Shown here: piece after piece, positions 1 to 7,026 of the stretch
How positions within the stretch are numbered: position 1 is the first letter of the stretch
Layout of the letters: each line of letters starts with the position of its first letter
NCBI GenBank assembly: GCA_945947925.1
Contig: CAMEZU010000069.1
Location: 1 to 8,256 of the forward strand
DNA length: 8,256 nt
From: an uncultured Verrucomicrobiota bacterium
GTDB taxonomy: Bacteria; Verrucomicrobiota; Kiritimatiellia; RFP12; UBA1067
Reading direction: 5' to 3'
Position numbers and translations under genes: made by a program
Notes under the pieces: generated by a model
Seen by the model: the letters and a program-made list of their open reading frames with translations, nothing else
The model's database searches: none
Told to the model about the DNA's origin: nothing

Positions 1-1
1 T

Positions 2-343
2 GTGGCTTGGCACGCTGGAAATTCCCAGGGGCGGTTGCAGCCGGTCGGGTTGAAGAAGCCGAACGCCTGGGGACTCTATGATATGTTCGGCAACGTCTGG
101 GAACGGACGCGCGAGTCTTATGTGCGCCCCCAGTATACGACCGATCAAGTAGCGCCAATGGTCGGCAGTGCAGACTGGAATACAGGTTCGACTGGCGGAC
201 GTCAGGCATTGGTTGGCGGAGCGTTTGATACCCCTGCCGATGATATTTGTTTCGCCAGCTACATTAACGGCACGAATAATGCTCGAGAGTTCTGGACCAA
301 AGCGCCAGGCTGGGGCTTCCGCGTAATGGTTCCATTGAAATGA
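2..343 (+). CDS. FGE-sulfatase (SUMF1) domain protein, C-terminal fragment
   Basis: The reading frame is open from the window edge and ends at TGA 341-343, so only the last 113 residues are visible. The gene certainly starts upstream; the GTG at position 2 lies inside the fold, where family members read as AW-AGNS. Family signs are NAWGLYDMFGNVWE (residues 21-34), a GG turn (72-73) and the closing GWGFRVM. The usual NVWEWT reads NVWERT here. True formylglycine-generating enzymes use a copper-binding Cys pair just after the GG turn. Only one Cys (C83) is present in this stretch, so sulfatase activation is doubtful. Many PVC SUMF1-domain proteins are secreted and of unknown role, and this may be one. 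It overlaps the downstream GH71-like gene by four bases, suggesting co-translation. The family call is firm; the function is open. Confidence 0.88.
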   Translation: MAWHAGNSQGRLQPVGLKKPNAWGLYDMFGNVWERTRESYVRPQYTTDQVAPMVGSADWNTGSTGGRQALVGGAFDTPADDICFASYINGTNNAREFWTKAPGWGFRVMVPLK

Positions 344-3027
344 AGATGAAATTACGATTGCTGTTTCTGGCGGTTTTGGCGGCGACGACGGTCAGCGGAA
401 CGGAGCTCACCGCGCGTCGCCTCGCCTGGGCTCATTACGTGGGATGGACCGTGCCGACGGAAGTTTCTCTGCCGCCGGCCGATCACTACGAATTTCCGAT
501 GCACGAATGCGGTGGCGCGGCGGCCTTCAAAGATGAAGTGCAACGCGCTATTGACATGGGGCTTGACGGGTTCTTTGTCGATGTTCTCGTGTTGCGGGAT
601 TGGCGGCCAGGATATTTTTTCAATGTCGAGGCGCTGCTCAAAGCCGCTGAAGGTACCGGATTCATGGTCGCCCCTTGTTTGGACAAAAAAACCGATGTTG
701 CCAATCAAATCGACCAGATAGTATGGATGATGAAAAAGTTTGGCGATCATCCGAACTACCCCAGAATTGACGGCAAGTATGTAATCGCCACCTACACCTA
801 TCATGAATGGACGCCAGAAGAATGGAAGGCGATGCTGGACGGCTGCGCGAAGGCAGGATATCCGATTTACCTCGTCGGCAATGTCAAGCCGGGCTGCGGC
901 GTTTTGACTCCCAGGATGCTTGAAAAGTATGGCGAGGTATTCGATTGTTGCTATTCCTTTGCCTATACTGGCGGCGAAACACTATCGGTCGAGGAAGAAA
1001 ACAAGGGCGTTGCCGATTGGTGCGCGACCCATGGCAAGCTCTTTATGCCTTGCATTCATCCTGGTTACATCGGGTCTTGGCTGAAGGGGCACAATGCCGA
1101 CTATCAGCCTTTTGAAGGGCACGGCAAATTCTTGCGCGATTTCAATTCCGCATTGAAGGCTGGACAATGGCTACACTTCACCTCATGGAATGACAATGTC
1201 GAGACAACACTTCAACCGATGGCTTCCACGCCCGGCAATCGTCAATTGGTTCGCGCCGCTACAGATACCTTTAAGCGTCTGCCGCCGTCGGCGAAGAAGA
1301 TTGACGTGTCTTTCGCTTACCACCGCGAAGAGCTGCCCGGCACGCTCGTGCGCATCGAAGCCGTGAGATTGCCGGCGCAGGAGGAGGGCGCTGCGACGGT
1401 TTCCGGACGATTGGTCGGGAGTGACGGCAAGACGGCCTTCGCCCTGCCCGCAAAACGTCTGGCGCGCGCCTGGGATCGCGTCGAGTGGCTGGTTCCCTCC
1501 GCAGACCTGGTGCGCAATGCCGAGTTGACGCCGGTCTTTTCGCTGAAAACGCCGTCATCCTCGCGGCAGGGCACATTCCCCGCGCTGGCCTTCCGTACGC
1601 CGTGGATCGAAAACCAGATTACGGTCCATGCAACATTCGACAGCATGGCGGAAGTGAAGAATGCGTTTTCCGTCGCCGGACGTCCGGGCGGCGTGCGGGC
1701 GAAGCTGTCGTTTTCCGCACCGGCGTCGGTCCGCCGCGCAATCCTCTACCGCAATGACCGTCCGTGCGGACAATTCCGTGCGCAGCCGCAGGCCGCAGGT
1801 TTCGCGGGGTTGCCGCTGCTGTTGCGAGGACAGTGCCGTTTTGAGATTGAAATCCCAGAAGGAAGAGTAATTGCCGCAACTCGGCGTGGATTGCCCAAAG
1901 GATATGACGGTTTTGATTGGAATGAACAGCGAGTAGCCTGCAATCCAACCGCCTTGAATTGGGATTCAGTCGCCCTCTGGCTTGACGGCGCCCCGAAAAC
2001 AGAAGTCGTCTTCTCGTCAGACATAGATGGAGCGCAACGTATTAGTCTGGGCGATTTGGCAAAGAAGCGCAGAATCGTGTTGCGAGACGGGAAACTGACA
2101 GCGCAGGTATTCCCGGACTGCACATTGCGCGAGTTGCCGACGCTGGACTTGGCGGAAGGCGACTTGGCCCTGGAGCTTCTGGATCGCCCGCCCGTTCCGT
2201 CCGACGTGTTCTATGTCCGGTTCGAGTTGGCGGACGGTCGCATGGCCGAGACAACGCGCGTGCGTCCCTTCGATCCGACGCCCGAGGCACACGAACGGCC
2301 GTTGCTCGAAACGCCTGTGACCATGGAGACGCATGCCGGGGCGGAAGGACTACCCGTGATAGCGCCGAAGGTCGTCTATCGCGAGTTCCTTACGCCGGAA
2401 GGAGAAATGCCGGTTCGCGGGACGCGGCGGCTCGTGCGCATGATGTCCGATGCGGTGCTTCGCCGCGAGTTCTGGCCGCTGGAGGAGGACGGGCGCAGTC
2501 TCGTCTCCGACCGCTGGGCGTTTACGGAAGCGGCGACCTTCGGCGTTGGCCCGGACGGCCGCCGCGGTCTGCGGCTGGGCGGAACGGCGAAGGACACGGT
2601 CAAGCTGCCGCTGATGATGTGGCCGCAAGATGCGTTCGTCATCAAGCTTGATGTCGCGCCTATGACGGTGCGCGAGGCGCCGATCGTCCGGCGAGTCGGC
2701 TACGGCGCCGCGCTAACGCTGCGCATGCTGGCGAATGGCGCTTTGGCGGCGACCTGGAGCGGTGTCGGCAGCAACGGCGTCTGGGATGTCAAGCCGGCCC
2801 GGGTTGAGACAATCGTCTCGGCCGTCCCGCTCGAGGCTGGACGTTGGACATGTGTCCGGCTGGAGTACGACCTGGCCGAACTGAAGATGTCTTTTGACGG
2901 CCGTGAAGTCGCCAAAGGCGCCTGCCCGCCGTTTCGCGCGTACGGGCCTAACTCGGTTTTTCTCGGCGGCGCCGGTTTTGACGGCTATGTTGCGCACGTG
3001 TCGATTCGACCGGGGGCCCGGCGATGA
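340..3027 (+). CDS. Secreted GH71/GH99-like endo-glycosidase with C-terminal LamG-like domain
   Basis: 895 residues. A signal peptide covers about residues 1-20 (KMKLR, then a hydrophobic stretch to VSG). A TIM-barrel domain of the GH71/GH99-like group spans roughly 27-310. It is supported by WAHYVGW (30-36), DMGLDGFFVDV (72-82), HPNYPRIDGKYV (137-148) and TSWNDNVET (281-289). The last matches the SWND-x-x-E signature of GH71, with D285 and E288 as candidate catalytic acids. GH71 enzymes are inverting endo-alpha-1,3-glucanases, mostly fungal; GH99 enzymes cut alpha-mannans. The bacterial substrate here is unknown. Residues about 315-700 look beta-rich and match nothing I recognise. Residues about 710-892 resemble a LamG/concanavalin-like lectin domain, plausibly for glycan binding. 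The start at 340 overlaps the upstream stop as ATGA; a second ATG at 346 is equally possible, and neither has a clear Shine-Dalgarno. The first third is less G+C-rich than the LamG end. Confidence 0.8.
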   Translation: MKMKLRLLFLAVLAATTVSGTELTARRLAWAHYVGWTVPTEVSLPPADHYEFPMHECGGAAAFKDEVQRAIDMGLDGFFVDVLVLRDWRPGYFFNVEALLKAAEGTGFMVAPCLDKKTDVANQIDQIVWMMKKFGDHPNYPRIDGKYVIATYTYHEWTPEEWKAMLDGCAKAGYPIYLVGNVKPGCGVLTPRMLEKYGEVFDCCYSFAYTGGETLSVEEENKGVADWCATHGKLFMPCIHPGYIGSWLKGHNADYQPFEGHGKFLRDFNSALKAGQWLHFTSWNDNVETTLQPMASTPGNRQLVRAATDTFKRLPPSAKKIDVSFAYHREELPGTLVRIEAVRLPAQEEGAATVSGRLVGSDGKTAFALPAKRLARAWDRVEWLVPSADLVRNAELTPVFSLKTPSSSRQGTFPALAFRTPWIENQITVHATFDSMAEVKNAFSVAGRPGGVRAKLSFSAPASVRRAILYRNDRPCGQFRAQPQAAGFAGLPLLLRGQCRFEIEIPEGRVIAATRRGLPKGYDGFDWNEQRVACNPTALNWDSVALWLDGAPKTEVVFSSDIDGAQRISLGDLAKKRRIVLRDGKLTAQVFPDCTLRELPTLDLAEGDLALELLDRPPVPSDVFYVRFELADGRMAETTRVRPFDPTPEAHERPLLETPVTMETHAGAEGLPVIAPKVVYREFLTPEGEMPVRGTRRLVRMMSDAVLRREFWPLEEDGRSLVSDRWAFTEAATFGVGPDGRRGLRLGGTAKDTVKLPLMMWPQDAFVIKLDVAPMTVREAPIVRRVGYGAALTLRMLANGALAATWSGVGSNGVWDVKPARVETIVSAVPLEAGRWTCVRLEYDLAELKMSFDGREVAKGACPPFRAYGPNSVFLGGAGFDGYVAHVSIRPGARR

Positions 3028-3029
3028 AA

Positions 3030-3090
3030 CCGGCGACGCCGGGCGTAGCCTCGGCGTGAGGGTGCGCCGGAAGTCCGCCGGCAACCGCAC
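3030..3090 (+). terminator. GC-rich hairpin cluster after the GH71-like gene, possible terminator or processing site
   Basis: Just after the stop codon at 3027 lies CCGGC (3030-3034), loop GAC, then GCCGG (3038-3042). A second hairpin pairs GCCGG (3066-3070) with CCGGC (3078-3082) around a 7-nt loop. GTGCG (3062-3066) and CGCAC (3086-3090) could instead form an outer stem. No T-tract follows either hairpin, so intrinsic termination is uncertain. The position between the GH71-like gene and a new promoter fits the end of a transcript. Confidence 0.35.
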
Positions 3091-3109
3091 GGCGAGGCAA
3101 ACTGCGGGC

Positions 3110-3138
3110 TTGTCAGAAGCAATGTCTCTTGGTAATAT
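3110..3138 (+). promoter_or_regulatory. Sigma70-type promoter for the GH27-GH2 unit
   Basis: TTGTCA at 3110-3115 and TAATAT at 3133-3138 are separated by exactly 17 bp, each close to the sigma70 consensus. The surrounding sequence is sharply A+T-richer than the coding DNA on both sides. Predicted transcription start is near 3145, giving a leader of about 48 nt before the GH27 start. This suggests that GH27 and GH2 can be transcribed independently of the upstream SUMF1-GH71 pair. Confidence 0.6.
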
Positions 3139-3176
3139 ATCTGAATAATGTAATTCTGAATTCGATAGACAAGGAT

Positions 3177-3184
3177 AGGAGAGG
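3177..3184 (+). promoter_or_regulatory. Ribosome binding site of the GH27 gene
   Basis: AGGAGAGG lies 8 nt before ATG 3193. It is the strongest Shine-Dalgarno in the window and fixes the GH27 start at 3193. Confidence 0.75.
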
Positions 3185-3192
3185 ATTCCACA

Positions 3193-5010
3193 ATGGAGAA
3201 GAGGAGAATCAACGTGACTTTTTCAGCCGTCTGCCTCGGCCTTGCGGCGATGGCGTATGCCGATGACGCCGGGTTAGAGACCTTCGCGGAAGATTCGCGC
3301 GTCAAGTTCGCTTCCTGCCAGAAATGCCGGAAGCGCATCCGGGTCGCCGACGACTACAAGAGCGTGTTCGTCAACCTGAGCCGGCTTGACGGCGCGGACA
3401 AGACCGCCGTCGCTAGGCGCGCCGCGCGCTTGCTCGACCAGGCGACGATCACGCCTTCGGACGACGAGCGGCGTCCGCTGATGGGGTGGTCGAGCTGGAA
3501 TACCATGGCTTTCAATGTCACGGAGTCGATCGTCCTGAGCGTCGCCGAGGCGATGCACACCAATGGACTCCAGGCCGCCGGCTACAACTACGTGAACATC
3601 GACGACGGTTTCTTCGCCGGCCACGGGCCGGACGGCAGGCTCAGGATCCATCCAGAGCGCTTCCCCAACGGCCTGAAGGGCACGGTCGACGGCATCCACG
3701 CGCTCGGCCTGAAGGCCGGCATCTATTCGGAAGCCGGTGCGAACACCTGCGGCAGCATGTGGGGCGGCGACCACTGGGGCGTCGGCTCCGGGCTGTACGG
3801 ACACGACAAGGAGGATTGCGAGCTCTTCTTCAACGAGCTCGGCTTCGACTTCATCAAGGTGGACTACTGCGGGGCGGAGGCCCAGAAACTGGACGAGCGG
3901 AAGCGCTACACGGAAATCGCCGAGGCGATCAGGGCGACGGGGAAGAAGGTCCGCTTCAACATCTGCCGTTGGGCGTTTCCCGGCGTCTGGGCGGCGGATA
4001 TCGCCGAGTCCTGGCGCACGACGGGCGACATCCGCGCCTCCTGGAAGTCAATCCGGGACATCATCGCCAAGAACCTTTACCTGAGCGCCTACGCCAGGCT
4101 CGGGCATTACAACGACATGGACATGCTGGAGGTCGGCCAGCTGGCCGGCGTGATCAAGACCGAGAAACTCCACAAAGGCGACATCGGCATCACCCCGGAC
4201 GAGGAAATCTCCCATTTCGGAATGTGGTGCATCATGTCCTCGCCGCTGCTACTCGGCAGCGACGTGAGGTTCATCCCCGCCTCCACGCTGAAGCTCGTCA
4301 CCAATCCCTACCTGCTGGGGATGAACCAGAACGACCTTGGCCTGCAGGCGTATGTCGCGAGCAAGCAGGGCGAGGCGTATGTCCTCGTCAAGGACGCTGG
4401 CGAACCGTTCGGACGCTCGCGCTACGTGGCGCTCTACAATCCGAGCGACCGCGAACTCGACGTGGAGGTCGACGCCGCGGCGCTTGACCTGGCCGGACGT
4501 ATCGAGGCGTTCGATCTCGTCGAGGCGGCGGATTACGGTCCGTTTGACGGCAAAACGACCGTCACCCTCCGTCCGCACTGCTCGAAATTCTACCGTCTGG
4601 ACGCCGAGCGCCGCCTGGACCGCACGGTTTACGAGGCGGAGACCGCCTTTCTGCCCAAGTTCGACGACATCAAGCGCCGCGGGGCGTATGTCGGCAGGCA
4701 AGAGGGCGCTTCGGGCGAAGCCGTCGTGAAATATCTCGGCAACGCGCCCGGCAACGACCTTGTCTGGAAAAACGTCAACGTCTCGCAGGCGGGCGACTAC
4801 CGGCTGGTCTTCGACTACTGGGCCTATGGCGAACGCGCCTTCTCGGTGCAGGTCGACGACGCGGCGCCCGTCGAGATCGTGACGAACGGCAACGGCAGGA
4901 AGTCGTCGGAGATCACCATCAGGCTCGGCAAGGGCATTCATCAGGTTCGCCTCTTCAACGACCGGGCCTACGCCCCCGACATCGACCTGATGCGCCTGGC
5001 TAGAAAATAG
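3193..5010 (+). CDS. Secreted GH27 alpha-galactosidase-type enzyme with C-terminal CBM35/CBM6-like domain
   Basis: 605 residues. A signal peptide ends near AMAYA (A23). The GH27 barrel (about 95-380) opens with MGWSSWNTM (97-105), followed by NIDDGFF and GIYSEAG. IKVDYCG supplies the nucleophile D224. SWRTTGDI supplies D279 at the acid/base position used by alpha-galactosidases (compare WRNFADI in human GLA). YNDMDMLEVG and MSSPLLLGSD are further family motifs. A beta-sandwich domain follows (about 381-472). Residues about 478-603 begin with YEAE and end with the GIHQVRLFN and IDLMRL pattern, fitting a CBM35/CBM6-type carbohydrate-binding module. The likely reaction is exo-hydrolysis of terminal alpha-galactose with retention. 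Alpha-N-acetylgalactosaminidase or beta-L-arabinopyranosidase activity also occurs in this family and cannot be excluded. Residues 24-93, with a CxxC (C42, C45), are unassigned. GH2 follows after 65 bp, probably in the same operon. Confidence 0.92.
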   Translation: MEKRRINVTFSAVCLGLAAMAYADDAGLETFAEDSRVKFASCQKCRKRIRVADDYKSVFVNLSRLDGADKTAVARRAARLLDQATITPSDDERRPLMGWSSWNTMAFNVTESIVLSVAEAMHTNGLQAAGYNYVNIDDGFFAGHGPDGRLRIHPERFPNGLKGTVDGIHALGLKAGIYSEAGANTCGSMWGGDHWGVGSGLYGHDKEDCELFFNELGFDFIKVDYCGAEAQKLDERKRYTEIAEAIRATGKKVRFNICRWAFPGVWAADIAESWRTTGDIRASWKSIRDIIAKNLYLSAYARLGHYNDMDMLEVGQLAGVIKTEKLHKGDIGITPDEEISHFGMWCIMSSPLLLGSDVRFIPASTLKLVTNPYLLGMNQNDLGLQAYVASKQGEAYVLVKDAGEPFGRSRYVALYNPSDRELDVEVDAAALDLAGRIEAFDLVEAADYGPFDGKTTVTLRPHCSKFYRLDAERRLDRTVYEAETAFLPKFDDIKRRGAYVGRQEGASGEAVVKYLGNAPGNDLVWKNVNVSQAGDYRLVFDYWAYGERAFSVQVDDAAPVEIVTNGNGRKSSEITIRLGKGIHQVRLFNDRAYAPDIDLMRLARK

Positions 5011-5020
5011 GGTGTTTCAC

Positions 5021-5042
5021 GCCCGGGGAGGGGCTTCCGGGC
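5021..5042 (+). terminator. Intergenic hairpin between GH27 and GH2
   Basis: GCCCGG (5021-5026) pairs perfectly with CCGGGC (5037-5042) around a 10-nt loop, and two G-T pairs can extend the stem inward. It begins 11 nt after the GH27 stop. No T-tract follows, so partial termination or protection of the upstream mRNA 3' end is more likely than full termination. It could set a lower GH2 level relative to GH27. Confidence 0.4.
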
Positions 5043-5058
5043 AGAATCGGACATGAGG

Positions 5059-5064
5059 AAAGGA
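5059..5064 (+). promoter_or_regulatory. Ribosome binding site of the GH2 gene
   Basis: AAAGGA lies 11 nt before ATG 5076, inside a purine-rich run (5055-5065). The spacing is slightly long. The next in-frame ATG, at 5091, would shorten the signal peptide, so 5076 is preferred. An ATG at 5053 is out of frame. Confidence 0.45.
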
Positions 5065-5075
5065 ACGAGTCGAAG

Positions 5076-6881
5076 ATGGGCAAGCACGCAATGACATTCG
5101 CGGTCGTCTGGGGAAGCATGGCGCTGTCCGCCGCGCCGCTGATGACGCCGTGGGGCGAAAAGGTGACGAGCGAGAACTGCTGGCGCGACTATCCGCGGCC
5201 GCAGATGGTGCGCGACAACTGGACGTGTCTCAACGGCGACTGGGACTGGCAGGTCACCAGCGTCACTAATACGCCCGGCCGCCCCGAGGCGTGGGCGGGC
5301 AAGATCCGCGTGCCGTTCGCGATCGAATCGGCGCTTTCCGGCGTGGAGCGCAAGCTCGAGCCGGACGAATTCCTCTGGTATACGCGCACGATCGACTGCG
5401 CACCGGCGCCCGGCAAGCGCATCTTGCTCCATTTCGAGGCCGTCGATTTCCGCGCGATGGTGTTCGTCGGACACCGCGAGGTGACGGACGTGCCGCACGA
5501 AGGCGGGCAGCTGCCGTTCACCCTCGACATCACCGATTACGTCAAGCCCGGCGCGAACGAACTGACCGTTTGCGTGTGGGATCCCACGGACGATTTCATC
5601 AACTCGCGCGGCAAGCAGAGCCTCGTGCCGCACGGTTGCTTCTATACGCGTTCGAGCGGTATCGTCGGCAGCGTGTGGATGGAGACGGTACCCGAGCAGC
5701 ACATCCGTTCTTACAAGGTCTACACGGACATCGACAAGGGCACGGTGCGCTTCGAATTCGACAAGGTCGAGGGCGCCGGCGAGGTGAAGGTGACGACCGA
5801 CCTGCCGAATAACTTCACGTGCTGGACGCCGGAGAACCCTCAGCTCTACTCGTTCACCGCCACCTACGGCGAGGACGTGGTGAAGGGGTATTTCGGCATG
5901 CGCAAGTTCGAGAAGCGCAAGGATGCGAACGGCGTGCTGCGCTTCTTCCTCAACAACAAGCCCGTCTTCCTGCTCGGCACGCTCGACCAGGGCTGGTGGC
6001 CGGACGGTCTGCTCACGCCGCCATCGGAAGAGGCGATGGCGTTTGACATCCAGACGCTCAAGGATTGCGGCTACAACATGATGCGCAAGCACATCAAGGT
6101 GGAGCCGCGCCGCTACTACTACCTGTGCGACAAGCTGGGCCTTCTGCTCATCCAGGATCTGCCCAGCGGCACCGACAGTTGGAAGGATCCGATCCTGGCG
6201 GACACGGTGAAGCGCTACCAGCTACAGCGCGCCGAGATGAAGGGCATGATGGACGTGCTCTTCAATTCGCCCGCCATCGTGATGTGGAACCCGTACAACG
6301 AGGGCTGGAGTCAGCCGGGCGAGTTCCTCACGCACGCGATGCTCGACTTCACGCGCCGGTACGACGCCACGCGCCTCGTGAACGGACCTTCCGGCTGCTG
6401 GGACTGGGAAGGCGGCGAACTGCTGCCGTTCGGCTGGAGCAAGCGCGTGAAGACGGCGCACAAGCCCGCCGGGGAGTGCGAAGCGGCCGACACGGTGGAT
6501 TACCATCTCTACCGCGGCCCCACCATGTTCCCCGTCAACGACCGCCGCATCTCCTTCCTCGGCGAGTTCGGCGGCCTGGGGCATCCCGTCACGGGCCACC
6601 TTTGGCGCGAAGCCAAGGAGAACTGGGGCTATGGCGGCATCGAAGACACCAAAACGCGCGGAGGTCTCGCGCAGACGTACGCCAAACTCATGGATGAGGT
6701 GGGAGCGCTGGCGGAGAAGGGACTCGGCGGCGCCGTCTATACGCAGACTACGGACGTGGAGTTCGAGATCAACGGCCTGCTGACCTACGACCGCAAGGTG
6801 CTCAAGTTCGATCCCGCCGCGCTAAGGGCGGTGCACGAACGCGTGCTTCGTCGCGCCGCCGCCGCGGCCGGGAGGCCCTAG
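5076..6881 (+). CDS. Secreted GH2 family glycoside hydrolase
   Basis: 601 residues, shorter than classic beta-galactosidases of about 1,000. A signal peptide covers about residues 1-20 (hydrophobic stretch to LSAA). A GH2 sugar-binding jelly roll spans about 45-212, starting at DNWTCLNGDWDW. A short Ig-like domain follows to about 275, ending in YFGMRK (272-277). The TIM barrel spans about 285-590, opening with NKPVFLLGTLDQGWWPDG and MRKHIKVEPRRYYYLCD. WNPYNEGW carries the acid/base E409 after the conserved Asn, and FLGEFGG carries the nucleophile E497, so the enzyme should be a retaining beta-glycosidase. I recognise this compact DQG-WPDG subgroup but know no assigned substrate for it; beta-galactosidase, beta-glucuronidase and beta-mannosidase are all possible. 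The Ig-like region looks short and may be a reduced domain. The protein ends in an Ala-rich tail. Probably co-transcribed with GH27. Confidence 0.9.
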   Translation: MGKHAMTFAVVWGSMALSAAPLMTPWGEKVTSENCWRDYPRPQMVRDNWTCLNGDWDWQVTSVTNTPGRPEAWAGKIRVPFAIESALSGVERKLEPDEFLWYTRTIDCAPAPGKRILLHFEAVDFRAMVFVGHREVTDVPHEGGQLPFTLDITDYVKPGANELTVCVWDPTDDFINSRGKQSLVPHGCFYTRSSGIVGSVWMETVPEQHIRSYKVYTDIDKGTVRFEFDKVEGAGEVKVTTDLPNNFTCWTPENPQLYSFTATYGEDVVKGYFGMRKFEKRKDANGVLRFFLNNKPVFLLGTLDQGWWPDGLLTPPSEEAMAFDIQTLKDCGYNMMRKHIKVEPRRYYYLCDKLGLLLIQDLPSGTDSWKDPILADTVKRYQLQRAEMKGMMDVLFNSPAIVMWNPYNEGWSQPGEFLTHAMLDFTRRYDATRLVNGPSGCWDWEGGELLPFGWSKRVKTAHKPAGECEAADTVDYHLYRGPTMFPVNDRRISFLGEFGGLGHPVTGHLWREAKENWGYGGIEDTKTRGGLAQTYAKLMDEVGALAEKGLGGAVYTQTTDVEFEINGLLTYDRKVLKFDPAALRAVHERVLRRAAAAAGRP

Positions 6882-6893
6882 CGCGACGTCGCG
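6882..6893. repeat. Perfect 12-bp palindrome after the GH2 stop codon
   Basis: CGCGACGTCGCG follows directly on the TAG at 6879-6881 and equals its own reverse complement. It could be a dyad protein-binding site or half of a 3'-end structure. In this G+C-rich context it may also be chance. Confidence 0.3.
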
Positions 6894-6910
6894 GTTCCGA
6901 GTGGCAGAAA

Positions 6911-6967
6911 AGGGTCTAGTATGTATTGCGTCACCACCATTAGGACGCGGAATACATACTTGACCCT
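6911..6967. repeat. REP-like imperfect hairpin (57 nt)
   Basis: AGGGTC (6911-6916) pairs with GACCCT (6962-6967). After a T-T mismatch, AGTATGTATT (6918-6927) pairs with AATACATACT (6951-6960). GCGTC (6928-6932) then pairs with GACGC (6944-6948), leaving a two-base GG bulge on the right arm and an 11-nt loop (6933-6943). In total 21 base pairs form around one mismatch and one bulge. From memory, a foot of GGGTC and GACCC resembles REP-type palindromes spread by RAYT (IS200-like) transposases, though no transposase is present here. It sits in the gap between GH2 and GH43 and could also end or protect the GH2 transcript. Confidence 0.65.
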
Positions 6968-6991
6968 CGAAGCCTCGACCCTCGTAGCCCC
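6962..6991. repeat. Two tandem copies of a 15-bp repeat
   Basis: GACCCTCGAAGCCTC (6962-6976) is followed directly by GACCCTCGTAGCCCC (6977-6991), with 13 of 15 positions identical. The first six bases are the right foot of the REP-like hairpin, so the left foot AGGGTC could pair with either copy. Confidence 0.6.
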
Positions 6992-6997
6992 GCTGCA

Positions 6998-7026
6998 TTG
7001 AGCCGGGTATCTATCTTTCCTATAGT
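6998..7026 (+). promoter_or_regulatory. Candidate distal sigma70 promoter of GH43
   Basis: TTGAGC (6998-7003), a 17-bp spacer and TATAGT (7021-7026) form a plausible sigma70 promoter. The start would fall near 7033, giving a leader of about 130 nt before the GH43 ATG. Its -10 box overlaps the left edge of a 12-bp dyad, a classic repressor-operator arrangement. Confidence 0.4.

Noticed and set aside
2..343. GTG at position 2 as a true gene start
   Set aside because: It falls in the middle of the conserved SUMF1 fold; the first half of the domain must lie before the window.
3486..4487. Second long plus-strand frame within GH27
   Set aside because: Frame-shifted reading of GH27, extremely Arg-rich and low in complexity; GH27 itself is uninterrupted.
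4968..6092. Long minus-strand open frame opposite GH2
   Set aside because: It has no recognisable motifs, is rich in Arg, His and Val as expected from antisense of G+C-rich codons, and lies opposite a GH2 gene with intact catalytic motifs.
6911..6967. CRISPR repeat or tRNA-like fold
   Set aside because: Only one copy of the large palindrome with no spacer pattern, and no cloverleaf or anticodon arm can be drawn.
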